Source of the DNA: a candidate division Hyd24-12 bacterium UBA6080
Lineage (GTDB): Bacteria > Fermentibacterota > Fermentibacteria > Fermentibacterales > JCC-6
NCBI GenBank assembly: GCA_002436025.1
Contig: DIXM01000002.1
Span: forward strand, 434,001 to 498,000
Length of the DNA: 64,000 nt
Direction of reading: 5' to 3'
How positions within the stretch are numbered: the first letter of the stretch is position 1; the number at the start of each line of letters is the position of its first letter. The notes below the pieces were generated by a model. That model made no database searches. It saw only the letters and a program-made list of their open reading frames with translations, and was not told the origin of the DNA. Of this stretch, positions 18,187 to 26,181 are shown one piece after another. Position numbers and translations under genes: made by a program.

Positions 18187-19110
18187 TCAGTCGGTTCTCT
18201 CGACCGGGTTCGCGGGCCTGCTTCCGCTGAACCTCAGTATCATCTCGCCGAGAAGACCCATGGAAATGAACTGAAAGCCCGCCAGCATGAGGAATACCCC
18301 GAAGAGGAGAAGCGGGCGGCTTCCGATGGAATCGCCCATGAACCAGAGAATCGAGAGGTATGCGCTGATTGCGAAGCCCACAGCGGTCAGTACGGTTCCG
18401 ATGCCCCCGAAGAAATGAAGTGGTCGGAATGAGTAACGGTTGAGGAACAGAACGGTCAGCAGGTCACTGAAGCCTCTGAAATACCTGGCCCAGCCGTACT
18501 TGCTTCGGCCGTACCTTCGGGGCCTGTGGTTCACGGGAACCTCACCCACGCTGAAACCGTTCATTGCGGCCAGAACCGGCGTGTAGCGGTGCATCTCGCC
18601 GTAGAGGTCAAGGCTTTGCGCCGCGTCGTGGCGGTAGACCTTGAGGCCGCAGTTGAAATCGTGAAGTCTGATGCCCGTGGATTTTCGGACAACCGAATTG
18701 AAAAGCCGTGAGGGAACGGTTTTGTCTGCCGGGTCGTGCCTGACTTTCTTCCAACCGCTTACGAGTTGCAGCCCGTTTTGCAGCGCGTGGCATATCATTC
18801 CGGGGATCTCGGAGGGGTCGTCCTGAAGGTCTGCGTCGAGTGTGGCTATCCAGTCGCCGCGCGCCTCGCGGATCCCGGCGGCAAGGGCTGCTGCTTTTCC
18901 CTGGTTGCGGCCGAACCGGAGGCCCGTGAGGGGGTGGAGTCGGGAGAGGTTCCCTATGACGCTCCAGGTCTGGTCGGTGCTGCCGTCGTCGACGATCACG
19001 GCATTCCAGACCGTTCCGGCAAGAGCCTTTGACGTTTCGTCGAGAAGCTCGGGGAGGCTGCCGGCCTCGTTGAATGCCGGGATCACAACCGTCAGTGTTA
19101 TGTCAGCCAT
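18187..19110 (-). CDS. Glycosyltransferase family 2, polyprenyl-phosphate sugar synthase type
   Basis: 307 residues from ATG 19110 (MADITLTVVIPAFNEAG). GT-A catalytic domain with VVIPAFNE, IVDDGSTDQT, and DADLQDDPSEI (the DxD metal site). The following RLHDFNCGLKVYR and HRPRRYGRSKYG segments are typical of the DPM1/GtrB group. Two C-terminal membrane helices follow (residues about 225-290). Such enzymes transfer a sugar from a nucleotide to undecaprenyl phosphate, giving a donor for GT-C enzymes; the YfhO-like protein three genes downstream is a plausible user. Overlaps the LpxH-like gene by 8 nt. Confidence 0.88.
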   Translation of the reverse strand: MADITLTVVIPAFNEAGSLPELLDETSKALAGTVWNAVIVDDGSTDQTWSVIGNLSRLHPLTGLRFGRNQGKAAALAAGIREARGDWIATLDADLQDDPSEIPGMICHALQNGLQLVSGWKKVRHDPADKTVPSRLFNSVVRKSTGIRLHDFNCGLKVYRHDAAQSLDLYGEMHRYTPVLAAMNGFSVGEVPVNHRPRRYGRSKYGWARYFRGFSDLLTVLFLNRYSFRPLHFFGGIGTVLTAVGFAISAYLSILWFMGDSIGSRPLLLFGVFLMLAGFQFISMGLLGEMILRFSGSRPANPVERTD

Positions 19111-19822
19111 CGAAACGCTCAAGCGAGGGTATCCCTTCTTCAACTTTCAAGTATGTGAAGGAGCTTATCCAATCGCCAAGCGACACGAACACCCCTCCTG
19201 CCATGGGGCTGAACGAAGGAACATGGGTGTGGCCGGCAACCACGAGGTCACAGTTCGCAAGCTGCTTTCCAGCCCACTCCGAGAGATGCCGGGGGATCAC
19301 CCTGACCTTTTTTCTAAGGTACTTCCTGCTGGTGTCGCTGAAAAGCATGGCGAACGCTGCGGCCGGTGTGGGGTGGAGCAGGGAATATGAAAATCTCGAT
19401 AGCCCGGCCCTGAGGACCGGCTTGAACGCCCTGTAGCCCCAGTCACCGCGACCCAGGCCGTCTCCGTGAGCGAGAACGGCTGTCGTTCCTCCCAGGTCAA
19501 CCCTGAGGGGGGTCTGCCGAAGGATGGTCATGCCGGTCTCCCCGGAAAAGTGCTTTCCCACCCACCAGTCGTGGTTGCCCGGTATGAAGTTCATGGTCCA
19601 CCCCGCGTCGGACAGCGCTTTCAGGCGGCAGAGCACCCCACCGTATCCGGCGGGGATGACCGTGGAATACTCGAACCAGAAGTCGAACAGGTCGCCCAGT
19701 ATCCACAGTGTCTTGGGCTCGGTTCCGGCGAGTTGATGCAGAAAACGGAAAAGGGTTTCCCTTCCGGGATGGGGTGTGCCCTCGGGAAATAGATGTGCGT
19801 CACTTATTATGAAATGCGTCAC
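19103..19822 (-). CDS. LpxH-like metallophosphoesterase (UDP-2,3-diacylglucosamine hydrolase type)
   Basis: 239 residues from a GTG at 19822 that overlaps the stop of the lipoprotein gene (GTGA). Calcineurin-like metal motifs are in order: SDAHLF (DxH) near 7, GDLFDFW near 42, GNHDWW near 85, HGDGLGRGD near 119 and GHTHVP near 200. The GDLFDxW motif is characteristic of LpxH-type enzymes of lipid A synthesis. The operon of envelope genes fits, though a different UDP-lipid or nucleotide substrate is possible. Confidence 0.78.
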   Translation of the reverse strand: MTHFIISDAHLFPEGTPHPGRETLFRFLHQLAGTEPKTLWILGDLFDFWFEYSTVIPAGYGGVLCRLKALSDAGWTMNFIPGNHDWWVGKHFSGETGMTILRQTPLRVDLGGTTAVLAHGDGLGRGDWGYRAFKPVLRAGLSRFSYSLLHPTPAAAFAMLFSDTSRKYLRKKVRVIPRHLSEWAGKQLANCDLVVAGHTHVPSFSPMAGGVFVSLGDWISSFTYLKVEEGIPSLERFDG

Positions 19823-20319
19823 TGATCGTCCCTGATAACCCGCCGGGCGCAACCTGCCCCGTCCGCCCTGCGCTCCTCACCGCCCGGCAGTACGAGGACC
19901 GCCGCCGGCAGAATTACTGGATCGACGAATTCGAGCAGGCTCAGGTCACCAAGGTACGCCGTAAGGGGAAGCCCCAGATCGTTCAGAACTGACTGTGAGG
20001 CGTTCCTGGAGTCGGCGTCGAACTGGACCGGGGCCGGCAGTATGCCGCTTCCCGCCAGGGTGGCCAGGAAAACAAGGTCGGGATCACTCTGGTCGCAGTT
20101 CTCGAGGGGGATCCAGACGTAGAGGAGAACGCCGTCGAGCGAGTCGGTTGATACCGGGGTGAAGCCGCTTGTGTCCGGGCGGCTCAGGGTGCCGGGCAGC
20201 CGGACAACCTGGATCGTTTCTTCCCCGCCTGTGGATTCGGTGTCGGGACCGCCGCACCCGGAAAGGTAGCACGTGACAGCAGAAGCAAGGATCAGGAACA
20301 GCACTTTGAAGGCATTCAC
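19819..20319 (-). CDS. Lipoprotein, possible degenerate thioredoxin-like fold
   Basis: 166 residues. A signal peptide with lipobox LSGC ends at Cys 22, followed by an acidic linker rich in Ser/Thr/Glu. The rest (LLYVWIPLENCDQSDPDL through YLGDLSLLEFVDPVILPAAVLVLP) has the rhythm of a thioredoxin-like domain: a strand, an active-site-like Cys, a substrate-contact segment and a cis-Pro-like LPAAVLV. A CxxC pair is missing. The thioredoxin reading is a guess from pattern. ATGA overlap with the gene upstream and GTGA overlap with the LpxH-like gene. Confidence 0.55.
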   Translation of the reverse strand: MNAFKVLFLILASAVTCYLSGCGGPDTESTGGEETIQVVRLPGTLSRPDTSGFTPVSTDSLDGVLLYVWIPLENCDQSDPDLVFLATLAGSGILPAPVQFDADSRNASQSVLNDLGLPLTAYLGDLSLLEFVDPVILPAAVLVLPGGEERRADGAGCARRVIRDDQ

Positions 20320-20612
20320 TCTGGAACCTCCGGAACAACCTTGAATGAAGCCCCGTTCGGGAGGGCTTCGTATCCCGTTACACGGGGATCCCGCGGGGGG
20401 TCAAGCCTTCTGGAACAGGAAACAATGACGTGAAGGGTATCCTCACCTGTGACGACAAGGCTCTCGGGTCCCAGAAAGTAGCTGCCCGGCCCCAGGACGA
20501 CCGCCAGGGCCGCTGTCTCGTCAACCCTTGAGATGGTTGAAGCAGGAGCCGTGAACAGAAGCGGGACCGTGAGGCACAGAACCCAGCCCCCCAGCAGCAC
20601 TGCCCTTCCCAA
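20316..20612 (-). CDS. Small secreted or anchored protein, first gene of envelope operon
   Basis: About 98 residues, no family recognised. The N-terminus is a hydrophobic segment (AVLLGGWVLCLTVPLLFTAPAS) that is a signal peptide or anchor. The rest is a small beta-rich domain with PGSYFLGPESLVVTGEDTLHVIVS. The start is uncertain: TTG 20612, GTG 20600 and CTG 20597 lie behind GGGAGGG or GGGAAGGG. The ATGA overlap with the lipoprotein gene supports it as real. The longer frame towards 20852 is antisense to nrdJ and is not used. Confidence 0.5.
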   Translation of the reverse strand: MGRAVLLGGWVLCLTVPLLFTAPASTISRVDETAALAVVLGPGSYFLGPESLVVTGEDTLHVIVSCSRRLDPPRDPRVTGYEALPNGASFKVVPEVPE

Positions 20613-20701
20613 GCGCCCTCCCGTCGTGCGTTGAAATACACCGTAAGCCTTGAACCCGTGGAAACTATGAATCGGTGCCCGATTTCGCAAGAGCCGGCGA
20701 C

Positions 20702-20730
20702 TTGATTCCCGGGTGTCTGATGAATAGCAT
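20702..20730 (+). promoter_or_regulatory. Putative sigma70-type promoter for nrdJ
   Basis: TTGATT at 20702-20707 and TAGCAT at 20725-20730 are 17 nt apart, the ideal spacing, and end 24 nt before the nrdJ ATG. A Shine-Dalgarno GAGAGGAGAG follows. Pattern match only. Confidence 0.35.
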
Positions 20731-20754
20731 TGACCAGTCCCGGGAGAGGAGAGC

Positions 20755-23046
20755 ATGAGCAGACCGGATCTTTTCGACAGCCTTAAGCCGGGCCACGAGG
20801 CCGCCGCAGCCCCTATGCGGGATGAGGGGATTCCGTATCCCGAACCCGCCATGTCCCAGAACGCACTCAGGGTTCTCTCAAAACGCTACCTCAGACGCTC
20901 CGAGGACGGAAGGCTGCTTGAAACCCCGGGCGGCATGTTCAGAAGGGTGGCCGAAACCGTTGCTGCTGCGGAAGAGGTTTGGGGCGGTGATCCAGCGGAA
21001 TGGACCGGGGTTTTCTACTCGATGATGACAAAGGGAGAGTTCCTCCCCAACACCCCCACGCTGATAAACGCGGGAGGGGGAATGGGCCAGCTTTCGGCAT
21101 GTTTCGTCCTTCCGGTGGAAGACAGCATGGAGAGCATCTTCAACGCCGTGAAGAACACCGCCCTGATTCACAAGAGTGGTGGCGGTACAGGCTTCTCTTT
21201 CAGCAGGATAAGACCCGCCCAGGATCTGGTCAGGACAACCATGGGCGTCTCAAGCGGTCCCATTTCCTTCATGACTGTCTTTGACAGGGCAACCGATACC
21301 GTGAAACAGGGCGGCGTGAGGCGCGGAGCCAACATGGCCGTTCTGAGGGTCGACCATCCCGACATCATGGCCTTCATCAACTGCAAGCGCGACATGGCGA
21401 ATCTGAACAACTTCAATCTGTCGGTGGCGCTCACCGATTCCTTTCTCGCCGCCCTGGAGGCCGGGGGCGACTATGGTCTTGTGAACCCCAGGACGCGTGA
21501 GGTGACGGGTGCGCTCTCCGCGTGCGAGGTGTTCGGTGCGATAGTTGACTCAGCATGGGCCAGTGGCGAGCCGGGGATCATCTTCATCGACCTGATGAAC
21601 AGGGCCAACCCCACACCCCTGGTGGGCGAGATCGAGGCGACCAACCCCTGCGGCGAGCAACCCCTGCTTCCCTACGAGGCGTGCAACCTGGGGTCGGTGA
21701 ACCTCAGTGTCATGGGGGTACCCGACAAGCGTTCGGTTGACTGGAACCGTCTCGAGAAGACCGTCCGCTGCGGCGTGAGGTTTCTCGACGATGTGATCCA
21801 GGTCAACAGGTATCCTCTTCCCGAGATCGCCTCCATGGTCGCCGGAAACAGGAAGATCGGACTTGGGGTCATGGGGTTTGCCGAAATGCTCTTCGTCTGC
21901 GGCATTCCGTACGACAGCGAGGAGGCCCTTGAACTCGCGGAACGGATAATGAGCTTCATCGCGGACAAGGCGCTGGGCGAGAGCGTGGAACTGGCAAAAC
22001 GACGGGGCGCCTTCCCCAACTTCAAGGGAAGTGTTTACGACCGCAACGGCATGCCCCCCGTGAGGAACGCCACCGTAACGACCATCGCCCCCACCGGTTC
22101 GATAAGCATCATCGCGGGTTGCTCAAGCGGGATCGAGCCCGTGTTCGCCCTGGCCTTCACCCGGAAAAACCTTCTGGACGAGGGCATGGAGATGCGGGAG
22201 GTGGTCCCCTTTTTCGAGAAAGTGGCACGGGAAAGGGGTTTCGGAACCGACGAGTTTCTTTCCCTCCTGGCTTTGAAGGGGTCCCTCGCCGGCATGGAAG
22301 GGGTGCCCGAGGATGTGAGAAGGGTTTTCGTGACATCACACGACATAAGCCCGGAATGGCACGTCCGGATGCAGGCCGCCTTCCAGAAGTTCACGGACAA
22401 TGCCGTAAGCAAGACGGTCAACCTTCCCCGAAGCGCGACCAGGGAGGATGTTGCCCGGGTGTTCCTTCTTGCGGGTGAACTTGGCTGCAAAGGCGTGACT
22501 GTCTATCGCGACGGCAGCCGGGACAGGCAGGTGCTCAACCTCGGGCGGAGCGAACCTGCCATCGAGGCATCGGCCTCCGCAGAACCCAGGAGCCGCCCCG
22601 AATTCGTCTCGGGGATCACTCGCAGGATGAAGACGGGATGCGGAGACCTGTTTGTAACCATCAACCGGGACGATAAGGGTCCGGTCGAGGTCTTCAGCCG
22701 GCTGGGGAAGGCGGGCGGGTGCGCTTCCAGTCAGGGGGAAGCCCTTTGCCGAATGATCAGCCTTGCCCTTTCGAACCATGTCCCACCCGAAGCGATCGTC
22801 AGGGAACTCAGGGGAATAAGCTGCAACAGGCCGGGCTGGCAGGGAGGCCGGCGGATCAACAGCTGCGCCGACGCGATAGCCCTGGCCCTGGAGACAGGCG
22901 AAGCACCGAAGGAAGAAGCGGGCCGTGAACCCGATGAACCACCGCCCGGACACACCGGGGCCTGCCCCAATTGCGGCGCGGGTCTCAAACACGAGTCAGG
23001 GTGTGTGTCGTGCTCTCTGGACTGTGGTTACACCGAGTGCGGTTAG
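20755..23046 (+). CDS. nrdJ: Adenosylcobalamin-dependent (class II) ribonucleoside-diphosphate reductase
   Basis: Reduces ribonucleotides to deoxyribonucleotides using adenosylcobalamin to start the radical. 763 residues. The catalytic barrel has the first redox Cys at 116 (QLSACFVLP) and the N-x-C-x-E triad at NPCGEQ (297-302). PTGSISIIAGCSSGIEP carries the second redox Cys. The C-terminus is a short Cys-rich end, CPNCGAG and CVSCSLDCGYTECG, the zinc-ribbon-like tail of this subgroup, which re-reduces the active site. The cell therefore needs vitamin B12. Stands alone on the plus strand and is convergent with the PC4-like gene. Confidence 0.95.
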   Translation: MSRPDLFDSLKPGHEAAAAPMRDEGIPYPEPAMSQNALRVLSKRYLRRSEDGRLLETPGGMFRRVAETVAAAEEVWGGDPAEWTGVFYSMMTKGEFLPNTPTLINAGGGMGQLSACFVLPVEDSMESIFNAVKNTALIHKSGGGTGFSFSRIRPAQDLVRTTMGVSSGPISFMTVFDRATDTVKQGGVRRGANMAVLRVDHPDIMAFINCKRDMANLNNFNLSVALTDSFLAALEAGGDYGLVNPRTREVTGALSACEVFGAIVDSAWASGEPGIIFIDLMNRANPTPLVGEIEATNPCGEQPLLPYEACNLGSVNLSVMGVPDKRSVDWNRLEKTVRCGVRFLDDVIQVNRYPLPEIASMVAGNRKIGLGVMGFAEMLFVCGIPYDSEEALELAERIMSFIADKALGESVELAKRRGAFPNFKGSVYDRNGMPPVRNATVTTIAPTGSISIIAGCSSGIEPVFALAFTRKNLLDEGMEMREVVPFFEKVARERGFGTDEFLSLLALKGSLAGMEGVPEDVRRVFVTSHDISPEWHVRMQAAFQKFTDNAVSKTVNLPRSATREDVARVFLLAGELGCKGVTVYRDGSRDRQVLNLGRSEPAIEASASAEPRSRPEFVSGITRRMKTGCGDLFVTINRDDKGPVEVFSRLGKAGGCASSQGEALCRMISLALSNHVPPEAIVRELRGISCNRPGWQGGRRINSCADAIALALETGEAPKEEAGREPDEPPPGHTGACPNCGAGLKHESGCVSCSLDCGYTECG

Positions 23047-23052
23047 GGCCGG

Positions 23053-23331
23053 TCAGTCTCCTGTCGCCGCTATCTCACCAAGCGCTCTGCCCAGGGCTTC
23101 GTGAACCTTCTCCATCAGGTCGGGGGAAAGCGTTATCCCCTTCTTGGTGGGCTTCCATTCGCCATCCTCGGCCATGTAGTAGGTTCTCACCTCGATGTAC
23201 TGACGCCCCTTGAACTCGGTGGCGTTAACCCTTACCAGGTCCTCGCCCTTTTCTATGTCAGCGTAGTTCTTGTCCATGTCCCAGTTCCTGTCCTTCCGGT
23301 TTCGTGAGCCGGTACTCTTTGCTTTAGGCAT
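23053..23331 (-). CDS. PC4/p15-like single-stranded DNA-binding protein
   Basis: 92 residues from ATG 23331 (MPKAKSTGSRNRKDR); a GTG/ATG further upstream would add 15 residues. A basic N-terminal tail is followed by the PC4 domain pattern: DLVRVNATEFKGRQYIEVRTYY, then EWKPTKKGITLSPDLMEKV. PC4 in eukaryotes is a transcription co-activator binding single-stranded or melted DNA; bacterial relatives (YdbC-like) also bind single strands. The role here is unknown. It lies 6 nt from the end of nrdJ on the other strand. Confidence 0.8.
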   Translation of the reverse strand: MPKAKSTGSRNRKDRNWDMDKNYADIEKGEDLVRVNATEFKGRQYIEVRTYYMAEDGEWKPTKKGITLSPDLMEKVHEALGRALGEIAATGD

Positions 23332-23393
23332 CCGGCTCGTCAAGGGCTCCGTGGATTGGTAGAATTGTTCAGTCACCCATCGAGGAGGTTTTT

Positions 23394-25874
23394 CTGAACG
23401 GTCCGGAGTTTTCCATCATCCCACCCGAAGTGCTTCTTGACGGAGTGGACTGCAGCGTGACCATCATTGACCGCTCACGAAGGGTGAGGGTCATGAACAT
23501 GCCGGCCCGGAAGCTCTCGGGAAGCCCCCTGCATGAATGCGAAGACGAAGCCTTCTGCTTCAGCAGGCTCTTCGGCCTCAACGAGCCCTGCCCGGGGTGT
23601 CCTGCCACCGAAGCGCTCGCAACGGGGCTTCCGGCCGGCGGAAATGTTGAAGTCGCGGACAGGTCCTTCGTTGTCAAGGCCATTCCCGACAACGTCGCCG
23701 GTCTTGTTGTGTGCTGCATCAGGGAGGTGACCGAGACCAGGGACCTCCTGACCAGGCTCGAGGCAAGCGAGAAACAGTATTCCCGGATCGTGAGCGGAAT
23801 GCCGGTGGGCATCGTGATCGGCGAGATAATAACCGACAGCAGGGGCAGACCCCAGGACTACAGGATACTCGAGGTCAACCCCGCCTTCGAGGACCAGACG
23901 GGTGTGCCGGCGGACAAGGTCCTGAACAAAAGGATCACCAAGGTTTTCCCGAACATGAGGGAACACCTCGGGGTTGACCTCTTCGCAAACGTTGTTGTCA
24001 CCGGCGAGCCGGTTGAATTGTGCGGTTTTTCAAAAATCATCCACAGGCACATTCACTTTTTTGTTTTCTGCGTTCAGCCCGGCCGGTTCGCCCTGATCAT
24101 CACCGACCTGTCCGAAAGGAAGGCAGTCGAGGACAGGCTGATGCTGGTGGAGAGCGCGGTCGACGCCAGCACCGACGAGGTCTACTTCCTGAACGAGAAC
24201 GGGTACTTCATCTACGGCAACACCGCGGTATCGGAAAAACTGGGTGTGAAGAGGCAGGACCTGAAGAGCGTTCACATATCCAGCTTCAACCCCTCGATCT
24301 CCCCCGAATGGTGGAGTGACTTCATCGCCCAGATCAGGAAGAGGGGGCACTTTCAGATTGAATCGGTACACCGGAGGGGCGATGGCACCCAGTACCCGGT
24401 CGAACTCAACAGCACACTTGTCAAGACCGAGCGCTGCGAGATCATCTGCACGATAGCCCGGGATACCACGGCCCAGACCACGGAACTCACGACTTTGAGC
24501 AAAAGCCGTGATCACATGGAATACGCCCTGGATGCAGCTGCACTGGGCTTCTGGGCTTTGTCGCCACTCTCCGGCAACTTCAGTTCCGACAGGAGGTGGG
24601 CAGCCCTAACGGGGCAGGGGAGCACTCCGCTCAGCGGTGCTGCTGAAGATCTGCTCTACCCGGCGATCCACATCGGTGACAGAAGGAGGCTTCGGCTCGA
24701 ACTCTCTTCCAGCCCCCACGAGAACGGTGTTGTTGCGTGCAGGCTTTCGGGGGGAGAGGGCAGCCGCCGCATCAGGATAAGGTGGCACAGAAGCCGGGAC
24801 AAGGCAGGTTTGAAGATAGTTGCGGTGATCGAGGACACGACGGCAGAGCGGTTGCTAGGTCTTGCCGCTCTCGGAAGCGATTCTCCCGGCATGGAAGCCC
24901 TGCTTAGTTATTCCGGCGAGTTGCTTGCAAGGCTCAGGAAAACCTCAGACGCAGCGGCTTCGGGCGACATCCAATCGGTCCGCAGGCTTCTGTCGGCCAT
25001 AACCGACGACATGGAGGCCCTGACACCAACCCCGGTGGAGTTCGAGGACTCCGTTTACCTCGACACCTTTCTCAAGGAGCTTGCCCCAACCGTTCGTGAC
25101 CTTCTGGGCAAGGGCGGCAGTTTTTCGCTGGACATGCCTCCCAGTGCTTCCGTTCACGTCGCTCCCGAACTTCTGGAGAGGTTATTCATGCGACTGGCGG
25201 GATTCGCGGGGTGCGAGTTTTCGGAAGGTGTTTCCATGCGGGTCTGGTCACTCTCAGGTTGCGGTGTGACAGGCGTCATGCGTGTCACCGTGGACTTCGA
25301 AGCTTCTGTCCCCGCGTCCGGGATCAATCCGGGCCACCCGGCCCTGATCGAGGCATACGCCGCAGTGAGAGCCATGAAGGGGACCGTTTCCGCGGATCGG
25401 ACAGGCGAAGGCGTTTGTTTCACCGTGAACCTTCCCGGTTCAGCCATGGAGCCGTCGGGAAGGGTCGTAATAGCTTCGGACAACGACATCGAGGGGCGTA
25501 CGGTCATTACCGTCCTGCGCCACATGAACCTGAGGTGCCAAGTCTTTCCCAGCGCCACCGAAGCGATCGATGCCCTGGAACCGGGCGACGCGTTTGTGGT
25601 TTCCGCGGGGTTGCCCGATTTTCCCGGTGAGTTGCCTGAGAGAACCCTTGTGCTGGGATCGGGTTACACGGGTCCGGCCGTCAATCTGCCCAAGCCATGG
25701 ACCATCACGGCCCTGAGGGCAGCCATAAGACGGGCGATGCAGAGAGAGGCCGACCCGGGTCGCCTCCCGACCAGTCCGAAAGCGCCTACCGGTTCCGGTT
25801 CAGGGCGAACCCGTGGGGCAGGAGATCCCCCAGACGAAACGATTGCGGGGTTTCCGAGGCCCCGGCCACGATGA
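23394..25874 (+). CDS. Multi-PAS signalling protein with degenerate kinase and receiver-like end
   Basis: About 826 residues. A GAGGAGG at 23382-23388 lies 5 nt before CTG 23394, so this CTG is the likely start; GTG 23430 is the first standard start. Three or four PAS domains fill the first 460 residues. The first contains PCPGCP, a Cys pair seen in some PAS sensors, and a clear PAS/PAC unit ends in ITDLSERKAVEDRL. The region at about 490-650 has the place of a histidine kinase, but has no H-box His and no N-box Asn or DxGxG motif. The end (GRVVIASDNDIEGRTVITVL to LPKPWTITALRAAIRRAM) folds like a receiver domain but lacks the phospho-accepting Asp. It is probably a non-catalytic signal scaffold. 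The last 30 codons are antisense to cdd. Confidence 0.75.
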   Translation: MNGPEFSIIPPEVLLDGVDCSVTIIDRSRRVRVMNMPARKLSGSPLHECEDEAFCFSRLFGLNEPCPGCPATEALATGLPAGGNVEVADRSFVVKAIPDNVAGLVVCCIREVTETRDLLTRLEASEKQYSRIVSGMPVGIVIGEIITDSRGRPQDYRILEVNPAFEDQTGVPADKVLNKRITKVFPNMREHLGVDLFANVVVTGEPVELCGFSKIIHRHIHFFVFCVQPGRFALIITDLSERKAVEDRLMLVESAVDASTDEVYFLNENGYFIYGNTAVSEKLGVKRQDLKSVHISSFNPSISPEWWSDFIAQIRKRGHFQIESVHRRGDGTQYPVELNSTLVKTERCEIICTIARDTTAQTTELTTLSKSRDHMEYALDAAALGFWALSPLSGNFSSDRRWAALTGQGSTPLSGAAEDLLYPAIHIGDRRRLRLELSSSPHENGVVACRLSGGEGSRRIRIRWHRSRDKAGLKIVAVIEDTTAERLLGLAALGSDSPGMEALLSYSGELLARLRKTSDAAASGDIQSVRRLLSAITDDMEALTPTPVEFEDSVYLDTFLKELAPTVRDLLGKGGSFSLDMPPSASVHVAPELLERLFMRLAGFAGCEFSEGVSMRVWSLSGCGVTGVMRVTVDFEASVPASGINPGHPALIEAYAAVRAMKGTVSADRTGEGVCFTVNLPGSAMEPSGRVVIASDNDIEGRTVITVLRHMNLRCQVFPSATEAIDALEPGDAFVVSAGLPDFPGELPERTLVLGSGYTGPAVNLPKPWTITALRAAIRRAMQREADPGRLPTSPKAPTGSGSGRTRGAGDPPDETIAGFPRPRPR

Positions 25875-26181
25875 CGGAAAGACCGGCGCCGCAGAACTCC
25901 CCCAGCACCTGCCTGCACGCTCCACATGGCATGGGAATCCCGTCGGGAGAGTAGACCAGTATCCTTCGAAAGTCCCTCGAGCCGGACGTGACCGCCGAAG
26001 CAAGGGCCACGCGCTCGGCACAGATGGACAGGCCCAGTGAGGCGTTCTCGATGTTAACGCCGTGGTGCAGTCTGCCGGAACAGTCCTCGAGCACCGCCGT
26101 AACCCTAAAACCGGAGTAGGGGCAGTGGCACAGGGGGACAAGAGCTTTCGCCCTGCAGATCAGATCGCCCGGATCATCCAT
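25786..26181 (-). CDS. cdd: Cytidine deaminase
   Basis: Deaminates cytidine and deoxycytidine to uridine forms in pyrimidine salvage. 131 residues from ATG 26181. Motifs: PYSGFRV near 20; NIENASLGLSICAERVAL, which holds the zinc Cys and the catalytic Glu; and PCGACRQVLGEF with the two other zinc Cys. The start overlaps the end of deoB by 8 nt, so nucleoside salvage genes are coupled. The 3' end overlaps the convergent PAS protein by 89 nt. Confidence 0.93.
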   Translation of the reverse strand: MDDPGDLICRAKALVPLCHCPYSGFRVTAVLEDCSGRLHHGVNIENASLGLSICAERVALASAVTSGSRDFRRILVYSPDGIPMPCGACRQVLGEFCGAGLSVIVAGASETPQSFRLGDLLPHGFALNRNR

